From NCBI GenBank assembly GCA_016927965.1, contig JAFGLP010000145.1, forward strand, positions 1 through 6,764: a DNA stretch of 6,764 nt, in the 5' to 3' direction. Made by a program: the position numbers and the translations under genes. Source of the stretch: Dehalococcoidia bacterium. GTDB taxonomy: Bacteria > Chloroflexota > Dehalococcoidia > GIF9 > UBA5629. This document shows positions 1 through 6,556 of the stretch, one piece after another. The notes under the pieces were generated by a model, which was not told where the DNA came from, searched no databases, and worked only from the letters and a program-made list of their open reading frames with translations. Position 1 is the stretch's first letter; each line of letters starts with the position of its first letter.

Positions 1-504
1 CAGGTTGCCGCCGGATTGCGGACAACGGTTAATGATGTTCCAGTCAAACTTGAAAATATTTCAAGCAGCCTGAATTCCAGCAATAAAATAATTGCTTCCT
101 TGCAGCGTGAGCTTTCAGCTCGTGAAGTTGATAATTTAATCAATAATTATTTAACTGAGGTTAATAAAGTAAAAGTCATATCTGCCAGGGTACCTTCACT
201 TTCCAAGGAAGCCCTCATGGAAATGGGAGATATGCTGAAAGCAAAGATGCAAAGCGGAGTTGTTGTTCTTGGCACAGTTTACGACGATAAACCTTTCTTT
301 ATAGCGACCGGCACTCCGGATATTATTAAGAGGGGTGTGCATTGCGGTAAACTGGTTAAACAGGTGGCCCAAATCGCCGGGGGCAGTGGGGGAGGTAAGC
401 CTGATATGGCGCAGGCTGGTGCACGGGATAAAGATAAAATAGATGAGGCACTTAAAGCGGCCCCAAATTTCATCAGAGAGCTATTGACTGCTGGACATGA
501 ATAG
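1..504 (+). CDS. alaS: Alanyl-tRNA synthetase, C-terminal part (5' end outside window)
   Basis: This is the last 167 codons of alanyl-tRNA synthetase, the cytoplasmic enzyme that charges tRNA-Ala. The frame is open from base 1 (reading QVAAGLRTTV) and stops at TAG 502-504, so the N-terminal catalytic and editing domains lie outside the window. The visible part is the C-Ala region. First comes a polar, probably coiled-coil linker around residues 17-45 (SSLNSSNKIIASLQRELSAR). Then follows a DHHA1-type domain ending in the glycine-rich hallmark GGSGGGKPDMAQAGA (about residues 126-140), which matches the family's GGxGGGRPDxAQAGG. In that motif the last Gly is Ala, a small change. The tail KIDEALKAAPNFIRELL is also typical. 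The gene is AT-rich at its start in this window; bases 121-180 are only about 22% GC by hand count. The stop overlaps the start of ruvX, so the two are probably translated together. In many Firmicutes an ireB gene sits between alaS and ruvX; here it is absent. Confidence 0.97.
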   Translation, partial: QVAAGLRTTVNDVPVKLENISSSLNSSNKIIASLQRELSAREVDNLINNYLTEVNKVKVISARVPSLSKEALMEMGDMLKAKMQSGVVVLGTVYDDKPFFIATGTPDIIKRGVHCGKLVKQVAQIAGGSGGGKPDMAQAGARDKDKIDEALKAAPNFIRELLTAGHE

Positions 505-949
505 AATTATGGGTCTGGATATAGGTGACAGAAAGATCGGTGTCTCACTATCCGATCCTTCCCAGGTACTGGCAACTCCTTTGAAGACAATCATCCGGTC
601 TACTGATGACATTGCTATCAAAGAGATAGTCGGGTTAGCGAATAAACATAATGTCTCCATGATCGTAGTTGGATTACCATATTCACTTAACGGATCGATT
701 GGTAAACAGGCTGAGAAAGTACTGGTATTTACCAAACTCATCGAGCAGTCTACCGGAAAAGAGATAGCTATGCAGGATGAACGCCTGACCTCTGTATCGG
801 CCGACCAGAAACTCAGAGAAGCTGGCAAGAAGGGAAGCAAGCTAAAGAGTGAGATGGATGCGGCAGCAGCAACGGTCATCCTTCAGGCCTATCTGGATGA
901 AGTGAGGCTTAACGGGGAAATTTCACAGCTTGAGCCGCCTTCAATGTAG
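497..949 (+). CDS. ruvX: RuvX/YqgF family RNase H-fold nuclease (putative pre-16S rRNA nuclease / Holliday junction resolvase)
   Basis: A 150-residue protein, the usual size for YqgF/RuvX. The family has an RNase H-like fold. It is linked by established work to 5' maturation of 16S rRNA, and by homology to Holliday junction resolution. All hallmark blocks are present: GLDIGDRKIGVSLSD (residues 6-20, with the first acidic residue at D8), VVGLPYSLNGSIG (57-69), DERLTS (94-99), and the C-terminal D111 followed by AAAATVILQAYLD. The acidic residues D8, E95 and D111 are the likely metal-binding set. The ATG at 497 overlaps the alaS stop by 8 bases. No strong Shine-Dalgarno sequence sits at the right distance (a GAGAG at 476-480 is too far), which fits translational coupling to alaS. 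A second in-frame ATG at 509 would begin exactly at MGLDIG and is possible, but 497 gives the normal MxRIMGLD-type start. The gene ends before a 76-base gap to sppA. Confidence 0.95.
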   Translation: MNRIMGLDIGDRKIGVSLSDPSQVLATPLKTIIRSTDDIAIKEIVGLANKHNVSMIVVGLPYSLNGSIGKQAEKVLVFTKLIEQSTGKEIAMQDERLTSVSADQKLREAGKKGSKLKSEMDAAAATVILQAYLDEVRLNGEISQLEPPSM

Positions 950-1014
950 AGAATCATCGATTGCCAGGTATGAAATCTTTACTGCAGGGATAATTTGGTG
1001 AAGTTGAGCGTGAT

Positions 1015-1020
1015 AGGAGG
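1015..1020 (+). promoter_or_regulatory. Strong Shine-Dalgarno site for sppA
   Basis: AGGAGG lies 5 bases upstream of the ATG at 1026. It is the best ribosome binding site in the window and fixes the sppA start. Its strength contrasts with the weak or absent sites before ruvX, ctaB and livG, and suggests sppA is translated independently of the alaS-ruvX pair. Confidence 0.85.
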
Positions 1021-1025
1021 TTAAT

Positions 1026-1931
1026 ATGTCTAGATTAGTAATCAGCTTGCTTATATTGTGTTGTCTGCTGCCATCGATAACATCATGTGAAGTTATCAGC
1101 AATAAAATAGCCATAATACCGCTTAATGGCGTTATCCAGATAAGCGGCGGACCATCTATCCTGGGTGGGGAGTCTATTACCCCCGATATGGTAAGGAAAC
1201 AGCTTGCCAAAGTTAAAGATGATATTTCATATAAAGCGATCGTAATTCAATTAAATAGTCCGGGTGGGGATGCCAGCGCCTGCGAGGAAATCGTATATCT
1301 AATGGAACGGGTTAAAAAGCCGATCGTGATAAGTATGCGCAGCATCGCTGCATCCGGGGGTTATTATATCTCGGCCAAAGCCGATAAAATAGTGGCCCTG
1401 GAGTCCACCCTGACCGGCAGTATTGGAGTCATAACCGAGATGCCCAATTTGAGTGGCCTGATGGAGAAAATTGGCGTGAAGATGGAGATCATAAAAACGG
1501 GTAAATACAAGGACATGTACTCTGGTTTTGTTGAATTGACCCCTGAAGAGCAGGCCATCTTACAGAAAACGACTGATCAAATATACGAGCAGTTCGTTAA
1601 TGTTGTAGCGGAAGGGCGTCATCTCAGTGCGGAAAGGGTCAGAGAACTGGCAACCGGGCAGGCCTACACCGGTCTGGAAGCCAAGCAGCTTGGTCTTGTG
1701 GATGAGCTTGGCGGCATTCAAACTGCGGTCGATCTGGCTGCTCAACTGGCCAATATTCAGCATCCGGTTACTGAATATATTTACCCGCAGTCTACAAACT
1801 TATTGGATGTTCTGATCAGCGGGAATGACAGCCAGCTGTTACGCCTGACAGGCAGTAATATTCCTTCTGCAGAATATATGGCTGCCTCGGCCTTTATCCA
1901 AAATACATATCCGCGTTTTTTATACCGCTGA
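1026..1931 (+). CDS. sppA: Signal peptide peptidase SppA, short form (S49 family), possible lipoprotein
   Basis: A 301-residue S49 serine protease of the short, single-domain SppA type found in Bacillus. This type degrades cleaved signal peptides at the outer face of the membrane. The nucleophile is Ser110 in SIAASGGYYISAKAD and the general base Lys162 in KTGKYKDM. Their spacing of 52 residues equals that of the Bacillus subtilis pair (S147/K199). Other family blocks are NSPGGDASACEEI (77-89), LTGSIGVI (129-136) and the C-terminal AYTGLEAKQLGLVDELGG (about 213-230). The N-terminus is a short hydrophobic segment, residues 4-20, ending in ITSC with Cys21. That matches the lipobox pattern and suggests a lipid-anchored protein instead of the usual single membrane helix; only Arg3 supplies positive charge. 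The start at 1026 is fixed by AGGAGG. The tail after about residue 240 carries little recognisable pattern. Family assignment is secure; the lipoprotein call is inference. Confidence 0.95.
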   Translation: MSRLVISLLILCCLLPSITSCEVISNKIAIIPLNGVIQISGGPSILGGESITPDMVRKQLAKVKDDISYKAIVIQLNSPGGDASACEEIVYLMERVKKPIVISMRSIAASGGYYISAKADKIVALESTLTGSIGVITEMPNLSGLMEKIGVKMEIIKTGKYKDMYSGFVELTPEEQAILQKTTDQIYEQFVNVVAEGRHLSAERVRELATGQAYTGLEAKQLGLVDELGGIQTAVDLAAQLANIQHPVTEYIYPQSTNLLDVLISGNDSQLLRLTGSNIPSAEYMAASAFIQNTYPRFLYR

Positions 1932-1976
1932 TTGCTGCCGGACATCGGCCGTATGTGTTCTTTCGTATACATGATT

Positions 1977-2006
1977 TTGATGAATATGTATAAAACGTTA
2001 TATTAT
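1977..2006 (+). promoter_or_regulatory. Possible sigma-70-type promoter upstream of ctaB
   Basis: In the AT-rich gap between sppA and ctaB, TTGATG (1977-1982) could serve as a -35 box. Either TATATT (1999-2004, spacer 16) or TATTAT (2001-2006, spacer 18) could be the -10 box; each matches TATAAT at five of six positions. It would start the ctaB-acyl-CoA synthetase-tgt transcript about 45 bases before the TTG start. AT-rich DNA gives such matches easily, so this is a suggestion only. Confidence 0.3.
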
Positions 2007-2054
2007 ATGAAGTCATCTTCCAGCTAAGTACTTATTCAAAGGTCAATATTTAAA

Positions 2055-2939
2055 TTGAGTGCCACTACGAAATCGCATTCCAGTTTCCTTGACTATATCA
2101 ATGTTCTAAAGCCGCGGGAAACAAGCCTGCTGCTATTTATCGGGGCCTGTGCAGCTGTAATTGCCACATCCACCCTGAACGGAGATTTTCCTGCAGTTGA
2201 TTTTATCCTGACTCTGGTAGCAATTGCGCTGGGAAGTGCCGGCGCCAATGGATTGACAAATTACCTTGACCGCAATGTAGATGCACGCATGCAGCGGACC
2301 TGCCGGAGGGTCTTGCCTTCCCGAAAAATTCAGCCTGCAGAAAAAGCTCTGGCATTATCCATGGTTTTTATAGCAGCAGGCCTGGTACTGGCCCTTATTT
2401 TATCTCCAATATGTTTTTTTATTGGCATAGTAGGAGTTGTAACATCAGCCTTATGGCGTAAAACGATATCATGCACATTCTTCGGCATGATTGCCGGCAG
2501 TTCGCCGGTGCTGATTGGCTGGTACGCAATCACCAAGCAACCCGTTATTGATATCATACCGGCCTTATTGTTTTGCCTGATTGTCCTCTGGACCCCGGCA
2601 CATGTATGGACGCTGATGATTGCCAACCGTACCGATTATGAAAATGCTGGATTGCATTATTTTCCTCTGAGTTTGAAAGATCATACTGTGATCTGGATGC
2701 TGTCAATTATATCCTTTGCATTAGCTATCGTAGCCTTTCTGGTTTATTGGCTGACAGGTAAATTCAATTTGCTTTACCTGGTGGTGTCAAGTATTCTCAG
2801 CCTTGTTATGTTATACGCCAATATAAGATTGCTGTTTGATCCTACTTCCCGTAATGCATGGAAGGTCTATAAGATATCTGCATTTCCCTATCTCGGCATT
2901 ATTTTTCTGGTGATGGCGGTGGATTCATGGCTCATGTAA
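2055..2939 (+). CDS. ctaB: Protoheme IX farnesyltransferase (heme O synthase), UbiA superfamily
   Basis: A 294-residue polytopic membrane protein of the UbiA prenyltransferase superfamily, best matched to CtaB/CyoE, which attaches a farnesyl group to heme B to make heme O. The N-terminal LKPRETSLLLF (residues 18-28) is the usual CtaB opening. The first Asp-rich motif is TNYLDRNVDARMQRT (68-82), with N69, D72 and D76. GSSPVLIGWYAIT (148-160) matches the CtaB GaaPpliGwxA block. The second region is WTPAHVW (179-185) plus TDYENAGLHYFP (193-204), where most members have WTPPHFW and AGxPMLP. Seven to nine hydrophobic segments are visible. The start is TTG at 2055: the in-frame stop at 2025 rules out anything much longer, and no ATG occurs before the conserved region. 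A weak AAAGGT (2038-2043) precedes it at about 11 bases. The last codons overlap the next gene by 13 bases. No oxidase or ctaA gene is in view, so the biological product (heme O or another prenylated tetrapyrrole) is not proven. Confidence 0.87.
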   Translation: MSATTKSHSSFLDYINVLKPRETSLLLFIGACAAVIATSTLNGDFPAVDFILTLVAIALGSAGANGLTNYLDRNVDARMQRTCRRVLPSRKIQPAEKALALSMVFIAAGLVLALILSPICFFIGIVGVVTSALWRKTISCTFFGMIAGSSPVLIGWYAITKQPVIDIIPALLFCLIVLWTPAHVWTLMIANRTDYENAGLHYFPLSLKDHTVIWMLSIISFALAIVAFLVYWLTGKFNLLYLVVSSILSLVMLYANIRLLFDPTSRNAWKVYKISAFPYLGIIFLVMAVDSWLM

Positions 2940-4375
2940 AACAGCCGTTTGAGCATTATCTTGATTATGCTTTTTACCCGCGCAGCATAGCGGTTATCGG
3001 GGCGTCGGAGCAGCCCTTTTCTTTTGGTTATCACTACCTTCGCCACCTGATCCATTACGGGTATAAGGGAAAGCTGTACCCGGTGAACAGGAAAAAAGAG
3101 CGTGTGCTGGATATCCCGGCTTATCCCACTTTGAGCGATGTGCCTGGTGATGTTGATTTTGTAATCTGCTGTGTCCCCACCAGCCACGTACTGCCACTGC
3201 TGGATGAATGCCCGCTGAAGAATGTGAAGATTGTGCACCTGTTTACAGCGCGTCTCAGTGAGACCGGACGCCCGCAGGCCATAGAGATGGAGAAGGCTAT
3301 CCAGCGCAAGGCCCTTGAACTGGGCGTCAGGTTAATCGGCCCCAACTGCATGGGCGTCTATTGCCCTGAATCCGGCATAGCTTATGGCTACAACTTCCCG
3401 TTTGAACCCGGCAATGTTGGGCTCGTCTTTCAAAGCGGCGGGGCTTCGACCATATTGATCGAAAACGGCATGCTACAGGGACTGAGGTTCAGCAAGTCTA
3501 TCAGCTACGGCAACGGGCTGGACATCACTGAAAGCGATATACTGGACTACCTGGCCGGCGATGCCAAGACCGGAATAATCGCCAGCTATTTCGAAGGCGT
3601 CAAGGACGGGAGCAGGTTCGTGGCCTCATTGAAGAATGCTGCCGCGGCCAAACCTGTCATCGCCATTAAAGGCGGGCGCGGGAAGTCAGGCAGCCGGGCC
3701 GTTTCCTCTCATACTGCCGCCGTGGCCGGCTCCACCGATATTTGGAGCGTGGCTTTCCGGCAGGCAGGCGTGATTCAGGTAAAGGACCTGTCTGAGATGG
3801 CTAACATGGCTATGCTGTTCAATTCACTACAGCCGGTAAAGGGAAAAAGGGTTGGCATAATGGGAGGAGGAGGGGGCAAGGCCGTCATGGCTGCCGATCT
3901 GGCCGAAGAGGCTGGCTTCACGGTGCCACCCCTGTCCGTTAAAGTACGCAGCCAGCTCAAAGAGGTTGTGCCCGACATCTGGGACTGGATCAACAATCCC
4001 GTGGATTTTTCGATCTGGGGCGACAGTATGTTGCAGGTGGGGGCTGTACCTGAAATATTCAGCCGGAACCCTGATTTTGACTTCCTGCTGATACAGGTCT
4101 CCGATGAAAACCCGTTGAACGACGAGATGTGGGTCAATGTGATTAAAATGGAAGCCGACAATATCGTGAATGTATATAAGACCGGACTCAAGCCGGTGGT
4201 TGCCGTGCTGAGCAGTGCCAAACCCGCCTATCGCGACCTGGAGAATATCCGCTGGAAGACAATATCTGAGTCAAGGTCTGCTTTGGTAGATGCCGGAGTA
4301 CCGACTTTTGATAGCGTCGCTGAGGCAGTAGGAGCGATAAAGAAATTCGTCGGCTACTGGGTTAGGCACGAGTAG
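2927..4375 (+). CDS. NDP-forming acyl-CoA synthetase alpha chain (CoA-binding plus ligase domains, no ATP-grasp)
   Basis: A 482-residue protein resembling the alpha subunit of ADP-forming acetate/acyl-CoA ligases. Such enzymes interconvert acyl-CoA plus ADP and phosphate with free acid plus ATP, usually for energy conservation in anaerobes. Domain 1, about residues 12-145, is the CoA-binding Rossmann domain: FYPRSIAVIGAS (16-27), YPVNRK (51-56) and GPNCMGVYCP (138-147). Domain 2, about 160-300, is the succinyl-CoA ligase-like domain: GNVGLVFQSGGAS (162-174), SYGNGLDITESD (193-204) and SSHTAAVAGS (260-269), in which His262 is the expected phosphohistidine. Domain 3, about 306-480, begins with KRVGIMGGGGGKAVMAADLAEEAGF and contains NPVDF (347-351). 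The ATP-grasp beta module is missing, and no separate beta gene lies in the window. The ATG at 2927 overlaps ctaB by 13 bases and follows a GGCGGTGG (2915-2922), so the two are probably co-translated. GC is higher than in the neighbours (about 57% at 3541-3600). The acyl substrate cannot be read from sequence. Confidence 0.88.
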   Translation: MAHVKQPFEHYLDYAFYPRSIAVIGASEQPFSFGYHYLRHLIHYGYKGKLYPVNRKKERVLDIPAYPTLSDVPGDVDFVICCVPTSHVLPLLDECPLKNVKIVHLFTARLSETGRPQAIEMEKAIQRKALELGVRLIGPNCMGVYCPESGIAYGYNFPFEPGNVGLVFQSGGASTILIENGMLQGLRFSKSISYGNGLDITESDILDYLAGDAKTGIIASYFEGVKDGSRFVASLKNAAAAKPVIAIKGGRGKSGSRAVSSHTAAVAGSTDIWSVAFRQAGVIQVKDLSEMANMAMLFNSLQPVKGKRVGIMGGGGGKAVMAADLAEEAGFTVPPLSVKVRSQLKEVVPDIWDWINNPVDFSIWGDSMLQVGAVPEIFSRNPDFDFLLIQVSDENPLNDEMWVNVIKMEADNIVNVYKTGLKPVVAVLSSAKPAYRDLENIRWKTISESRSALVDAGVPTFDSVAEAVGAIKKFVGYWVRHE

Positions 4376-4395
4376 CGGATCAGGGGCCAACAGAT

Positions 4396-5586
4396 ATGCC
4401 GGATAAAACCTTTTCAACAATTGACAATTGCCCTTCAACCGCTGCCAGGACTGCACATCTCAAGATGCTGCATGGAGAAGTGCAGACACCCATCTTCCTT
4501 CCGGTGGGGACCCAGGCCACGGTTCGCGCTGTAACGCCAAGTGATCTTGAAGAAATCGGTATAAAAATGATCCTTTGTAATGCCTACCATCTATATCTTC
4601 GACCTGGTGTGGAAATAATAGAAAAGGCAGGCGGCCTGCATAAATTCATGGCATGGGACAAACCCATACTTACTGACAGCGGAGGCTACCAGATCTTCAG
4701 CCTCTCGTCATTCCGCAAAATCACAGATGACGGCGCTGTCTTCCGGTCGCATATCGATGGCAGTGAGCATCATCTCTCACCCGAGAACGTTGTTGCATTA
4801 CAGGAAAAACTGGGTTCGGATATCATGATGGTCCTTGATGTATGCCCGGAGACCACGGCAAGGGAGGAAGAACTCACCAGGGCAGTCAGGCAGACTACCC
4901 GATGGGCCCGCAGGTGCTACCGGGCGCATAATGATACCGGTCAGCTTCTTTTCGGCATCATCCAGGGTGGAACTGATATGGCACTGCGTACCATGTCAGC
5001 AGGCGAAATAACGGACATTGATTTCCCCGGTTACGCCATTGGTGGGCTCAGCCTTGGCGAAGCCAAATCTACGATGTGGGATGTTGTTGCACATACAGTT
5101 CCTTTATTACCGGCTGAAAAGCCGCGGTACCTGATGGGGGTGGGAGCGCCGGATGACATACTGGAAGGAGTAGCCCGGGGCATCGATATATTCGATAGCG
5201 CTTTGCCTACACGCGTTGCCCGCAATGGGGGGCTTTATACCAGCGAAGGGAGGAAAAACGTAAAGCGTTCCACGTACAGCAATCATTTTGGACCTGTAGA
5301 TGAAACATGCGGCTGTTTTACATGCCGGAATTTTAGCCTGGCCTATATTAATCACCTGTTTAGATGCGAGGAATTGCTGGCCTACAGGTTGGCCACTATA
5401 CATAACCTGTTTTTCATGAACAAATTACTAGCTGAAATAAGAGATTCAATCTCTAACGGCAGCTTTACGGAGTACAAAGAGAAATTCCTGCTAAAATATA
5501 AGCCTACCGATGAAGATACGCGCATTGAACAGAAGTCACGCAGCCTTGAGACGAAGCGCAACAAACAGGGCAGTGATTTTCAATGA
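4396..5586 (+). CDS. tgt: Queuine tRNA-ribosyltransferase (tRNA-guanine transglycosylase)
   Basis: A 396-residue bacterial TGT, which swaps guanine-34 of tRNA Asp, Asn, His and Tyr for preQ1 on the way to queuosine. The general acid/base is Asp94 in ILTDSGGYQIFSL. The substrate-pocket blocks are FGIIQGG (186-192), GGLSLGE (216-222) and YLMGVG (245-250). The nucleophile is Asp267 in GIDIFDSALPTR, where most bacterial enzymes have FDC, not FDS. The zinc site is complete: C305, C307, C310 and H336, in CGCFTC and TIHNL. The start ATG at 4396 follows AGGGG (4382-4386) at 9 bases, and the family's HGEVQTPIFLPVGTQATV block begins at residue 26, as expected. The protein is about 20 residues longer than the E. 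coli enzyme because of a charged C-terminal tail. Only 20 bases separate it from the acyl-CoA synthetase stop, so it probably shares that transcript. No other queuosine gene (queA, queG and others) is in view. Confidence 0.97.
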   Translation: MPDKTFSTIDNCPSTAARTAHLKMLHGEVQTPIFLPVGTQATVRAVTPSDLEEIGIKMILCNAYHLYLRPGVEIIEKAGGLHKFMAWDKPILTDSGGYQIFSLSSFRKITDDGAVFRSHIDGSEHHLSPENVVALQEKLGSDIMMVLDVCPETTAREEELTRAVRQTTRWARRCYRAHNDTGQLLFGIIQGGTDMALRTMSAGEITDIDFPGYAIGGLSLGEAKSTMWDVVAHTVPLLPAEKPRYLMGVGAPDDILEGVARGIDIFDSALPTRVARNGGLYTSEGRKNVKRSTYSNHFGPVDETCGCFTCRNFSLAYINHLFRCEELLAYRLATIHNLFFMNKLLAEIRDSISNGSFTEYKEKFLLKYKPTDEDTRIEQKSRSLETKRNKQGSDFQ

Positions 5587-5650
5587 CATCCCATTGGTGG
5601 TAACATAAGTCTTTGCGCACCATACTACGCTATATTAATCTATAAAGCTC

Positions 5651-6463
5651 ATGCAGAATAAAGAAACTATTATAAGCATCAGAGACCTTTCTTTGTGGTT
5701 TGGCGGTGTGCGAGCTCTCACAGATATCAACCTGGATATCAAGAGAAATGAGATACTGGCGATTATCGGCCCTAACGGCGCCGGAAAAACCTGTCTCCTC
5801 AATTGCATAAATAGTTTTTACAAACCGCAAAAGGGCGAGATTATATTTAACAATAAGAAAATCAATTGTATGCGATCGGATAAAATAGCCCGCATGGGCA
5901 TTGCCAGGACATTTCAAAATATAGAGCTGTACTCCGGGTTGAGTTCTCTCGATAACATCATGGCAGCCAGGCATGTTCTTATGAAGCAGAATATCTTCAG
6001 CACCTTCCTGTATTTCGGGCCTGCTCATAAAGAGGAGGTCGCCCACCGCAGAACTGTTGAAGATATTATTGATTTCCTTGAGATTGAGCATGTCAGAAAG
6101 AAAGTCGTGGGTTCTTTGCCTTATGGGTTAAGAAAAAGGGTGGAAATGGGAAGGGCGTTGGCACTGGAACCGAAAGTCCTGCTGCTGGATGAACCGATGG
6201 CCGGTATGAACCTGGAAGAAAAAGAAGACATCGCCCGCTTTGTCTACGACATCTTCGAGGGGCAGGGGGAGTCATATCCTGATACTCCCGTACTCAGGGA
6301 TGGGGTAGATTCCATTGTACTTATTGAACATGACATGGGCGTTGTAATGGACCTTGCTGACAGGATTGTCGTCCTTGATTTCGGCCGTAAAATAGCCGAG
6401 GGGACGCCTGAAGAGATAGCCGGCAATAAAGAAGTTATCGCCGCTTACCTGGGCGAGAAATAG
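5651..6463 (+). CDS. LivG-like ABC transporter ATP-binding protein (branched-chain amino acid/amide or carboxylate type)
   Basis: A 270-residue cytoplasmic ATPase of the LivG (HAAT) family, which powers import of branched-chain amino acids, amides or organic acids together with LivF, two permeases and a binding protein. Visible motifs are Walker A GPNGAGKT (40-47, followed by Cys48 where Thr is usual) and the Q-loop RTFQNIELYSGLSSLDNI (86-103, Gln89). The signature is LPYGLRKRVEMGRAL (156-170), Walker B is VLLLDEP (176-182) with Glu181, and His227 lies in LIEHDMGVVMDLADR. The LivG-type C-terminus is GTPEEIAGNKEVIAAYLGE. The signature departs from LSYGxQRR, and residues about 203-220 (EGQGESYPDTPVLRDGVD) look like an insertion before the H-loop strand. 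The ATG at 5651 is the first possible in-frame ATG, since an in-frame TAA lies at 5636; it lacks a clear Shine-Dalgarno site. Neither upstream tgt nor the downstream region encodes a transport partner, so the gene appears isolated. The substrate is unknown; this subtype is often near acyl-CoA ligase genes. Confidence 0.92.
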   Translation: MQNKETIISIRDLSLWFGGVRALTDINLDIKRNEILAIIGPNGAGKTCLLNCINSFYKPQKGEIIFNNKKINCMRSDKIARMGIARTFQNIELYSGLSSLDNIMAARHVLMKQNIFSTFLYFGPAHKEEVAHRRTVEDIIDFLEIEHVRKKVVGSLPYGLRKRVEMGRALALEPKVLLLDEPMAGMNLEEKEDIARFVYDIFEGQGESYPDTPVLRDGVDSIVLIEHDMGVVMDLADRIVVLDFGRKIAEGTPEEIAGNKEVIAAYLGEK

Positions 6464-6480
6464 TCGTTAACCAGCCCTGC

Positions 6481-6537
6481 ACCGCCGTATATTCAGTGTA
6501 GATTTTCTTGCCCTATTGATCGGGCGTGGCCGGCGGT
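6481..6537. repeat. Inverted repeat (7-bp outer stem, 4-bp inner stem) after livG
   Basis: ACCGCCG (6481-6487) is perfectly complementary to CGGCGGT (6531-6537). Inside the 43-base span, GCCC (6510-6513) can pair with GGGC (6522-6525). The outer stem begins 18 bases after the livG stop. The long loop makes it a weak terminator by itself, but together with the hairpins just downstream it makes the whole 3' flank of livG highly structured. No coding potential is convincing in this stretch. Confidence 0.4.
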
Positions 6538-6556
6538 TGATTGTCTCCTGTGTGTG

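Noticed and set aside
481..879. A 132-codon minus-strand frame opposite ruvX
   Set aside because: It is a shadow of ruvX, whose plus-strand product carries every family motif; the minus product is Ser/Leu-rich without motifs.
961..994. A possible promoter before sppA (TTGCCA ... GATAAT)
   Set aside because: The spacer is 22 bases, well outside the normal 16-18, and no better -35 box is present.
1951..1970. A 7-bp hairpin GTATGTG/CGTATAC with a TTCTTT loop after sppA, considered as a terminator
   Set aside because: Two of the seven pairs are G-U, the stem is AT-rich, and no T-run follows (only a TTTT six bases further on); too weak to call.
1971..2027. An 18-codon reading frame (MILMNMYKTLYYMKSSSS) before ctaB, considered as a leader peptide
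   Set aside because: There is no ribosome binding site and no regulatory codon run or paired stem-loops; it sits in AT-rich DNA where the possible -35/-10 boxes overlap it.
3775..4221. A 148-codon minus-strand frame opposite the acyl-CoA synthetase
   Set aside because: It is a shadow frame within a well supported gene, with no motif, signal or ribosome binding site.
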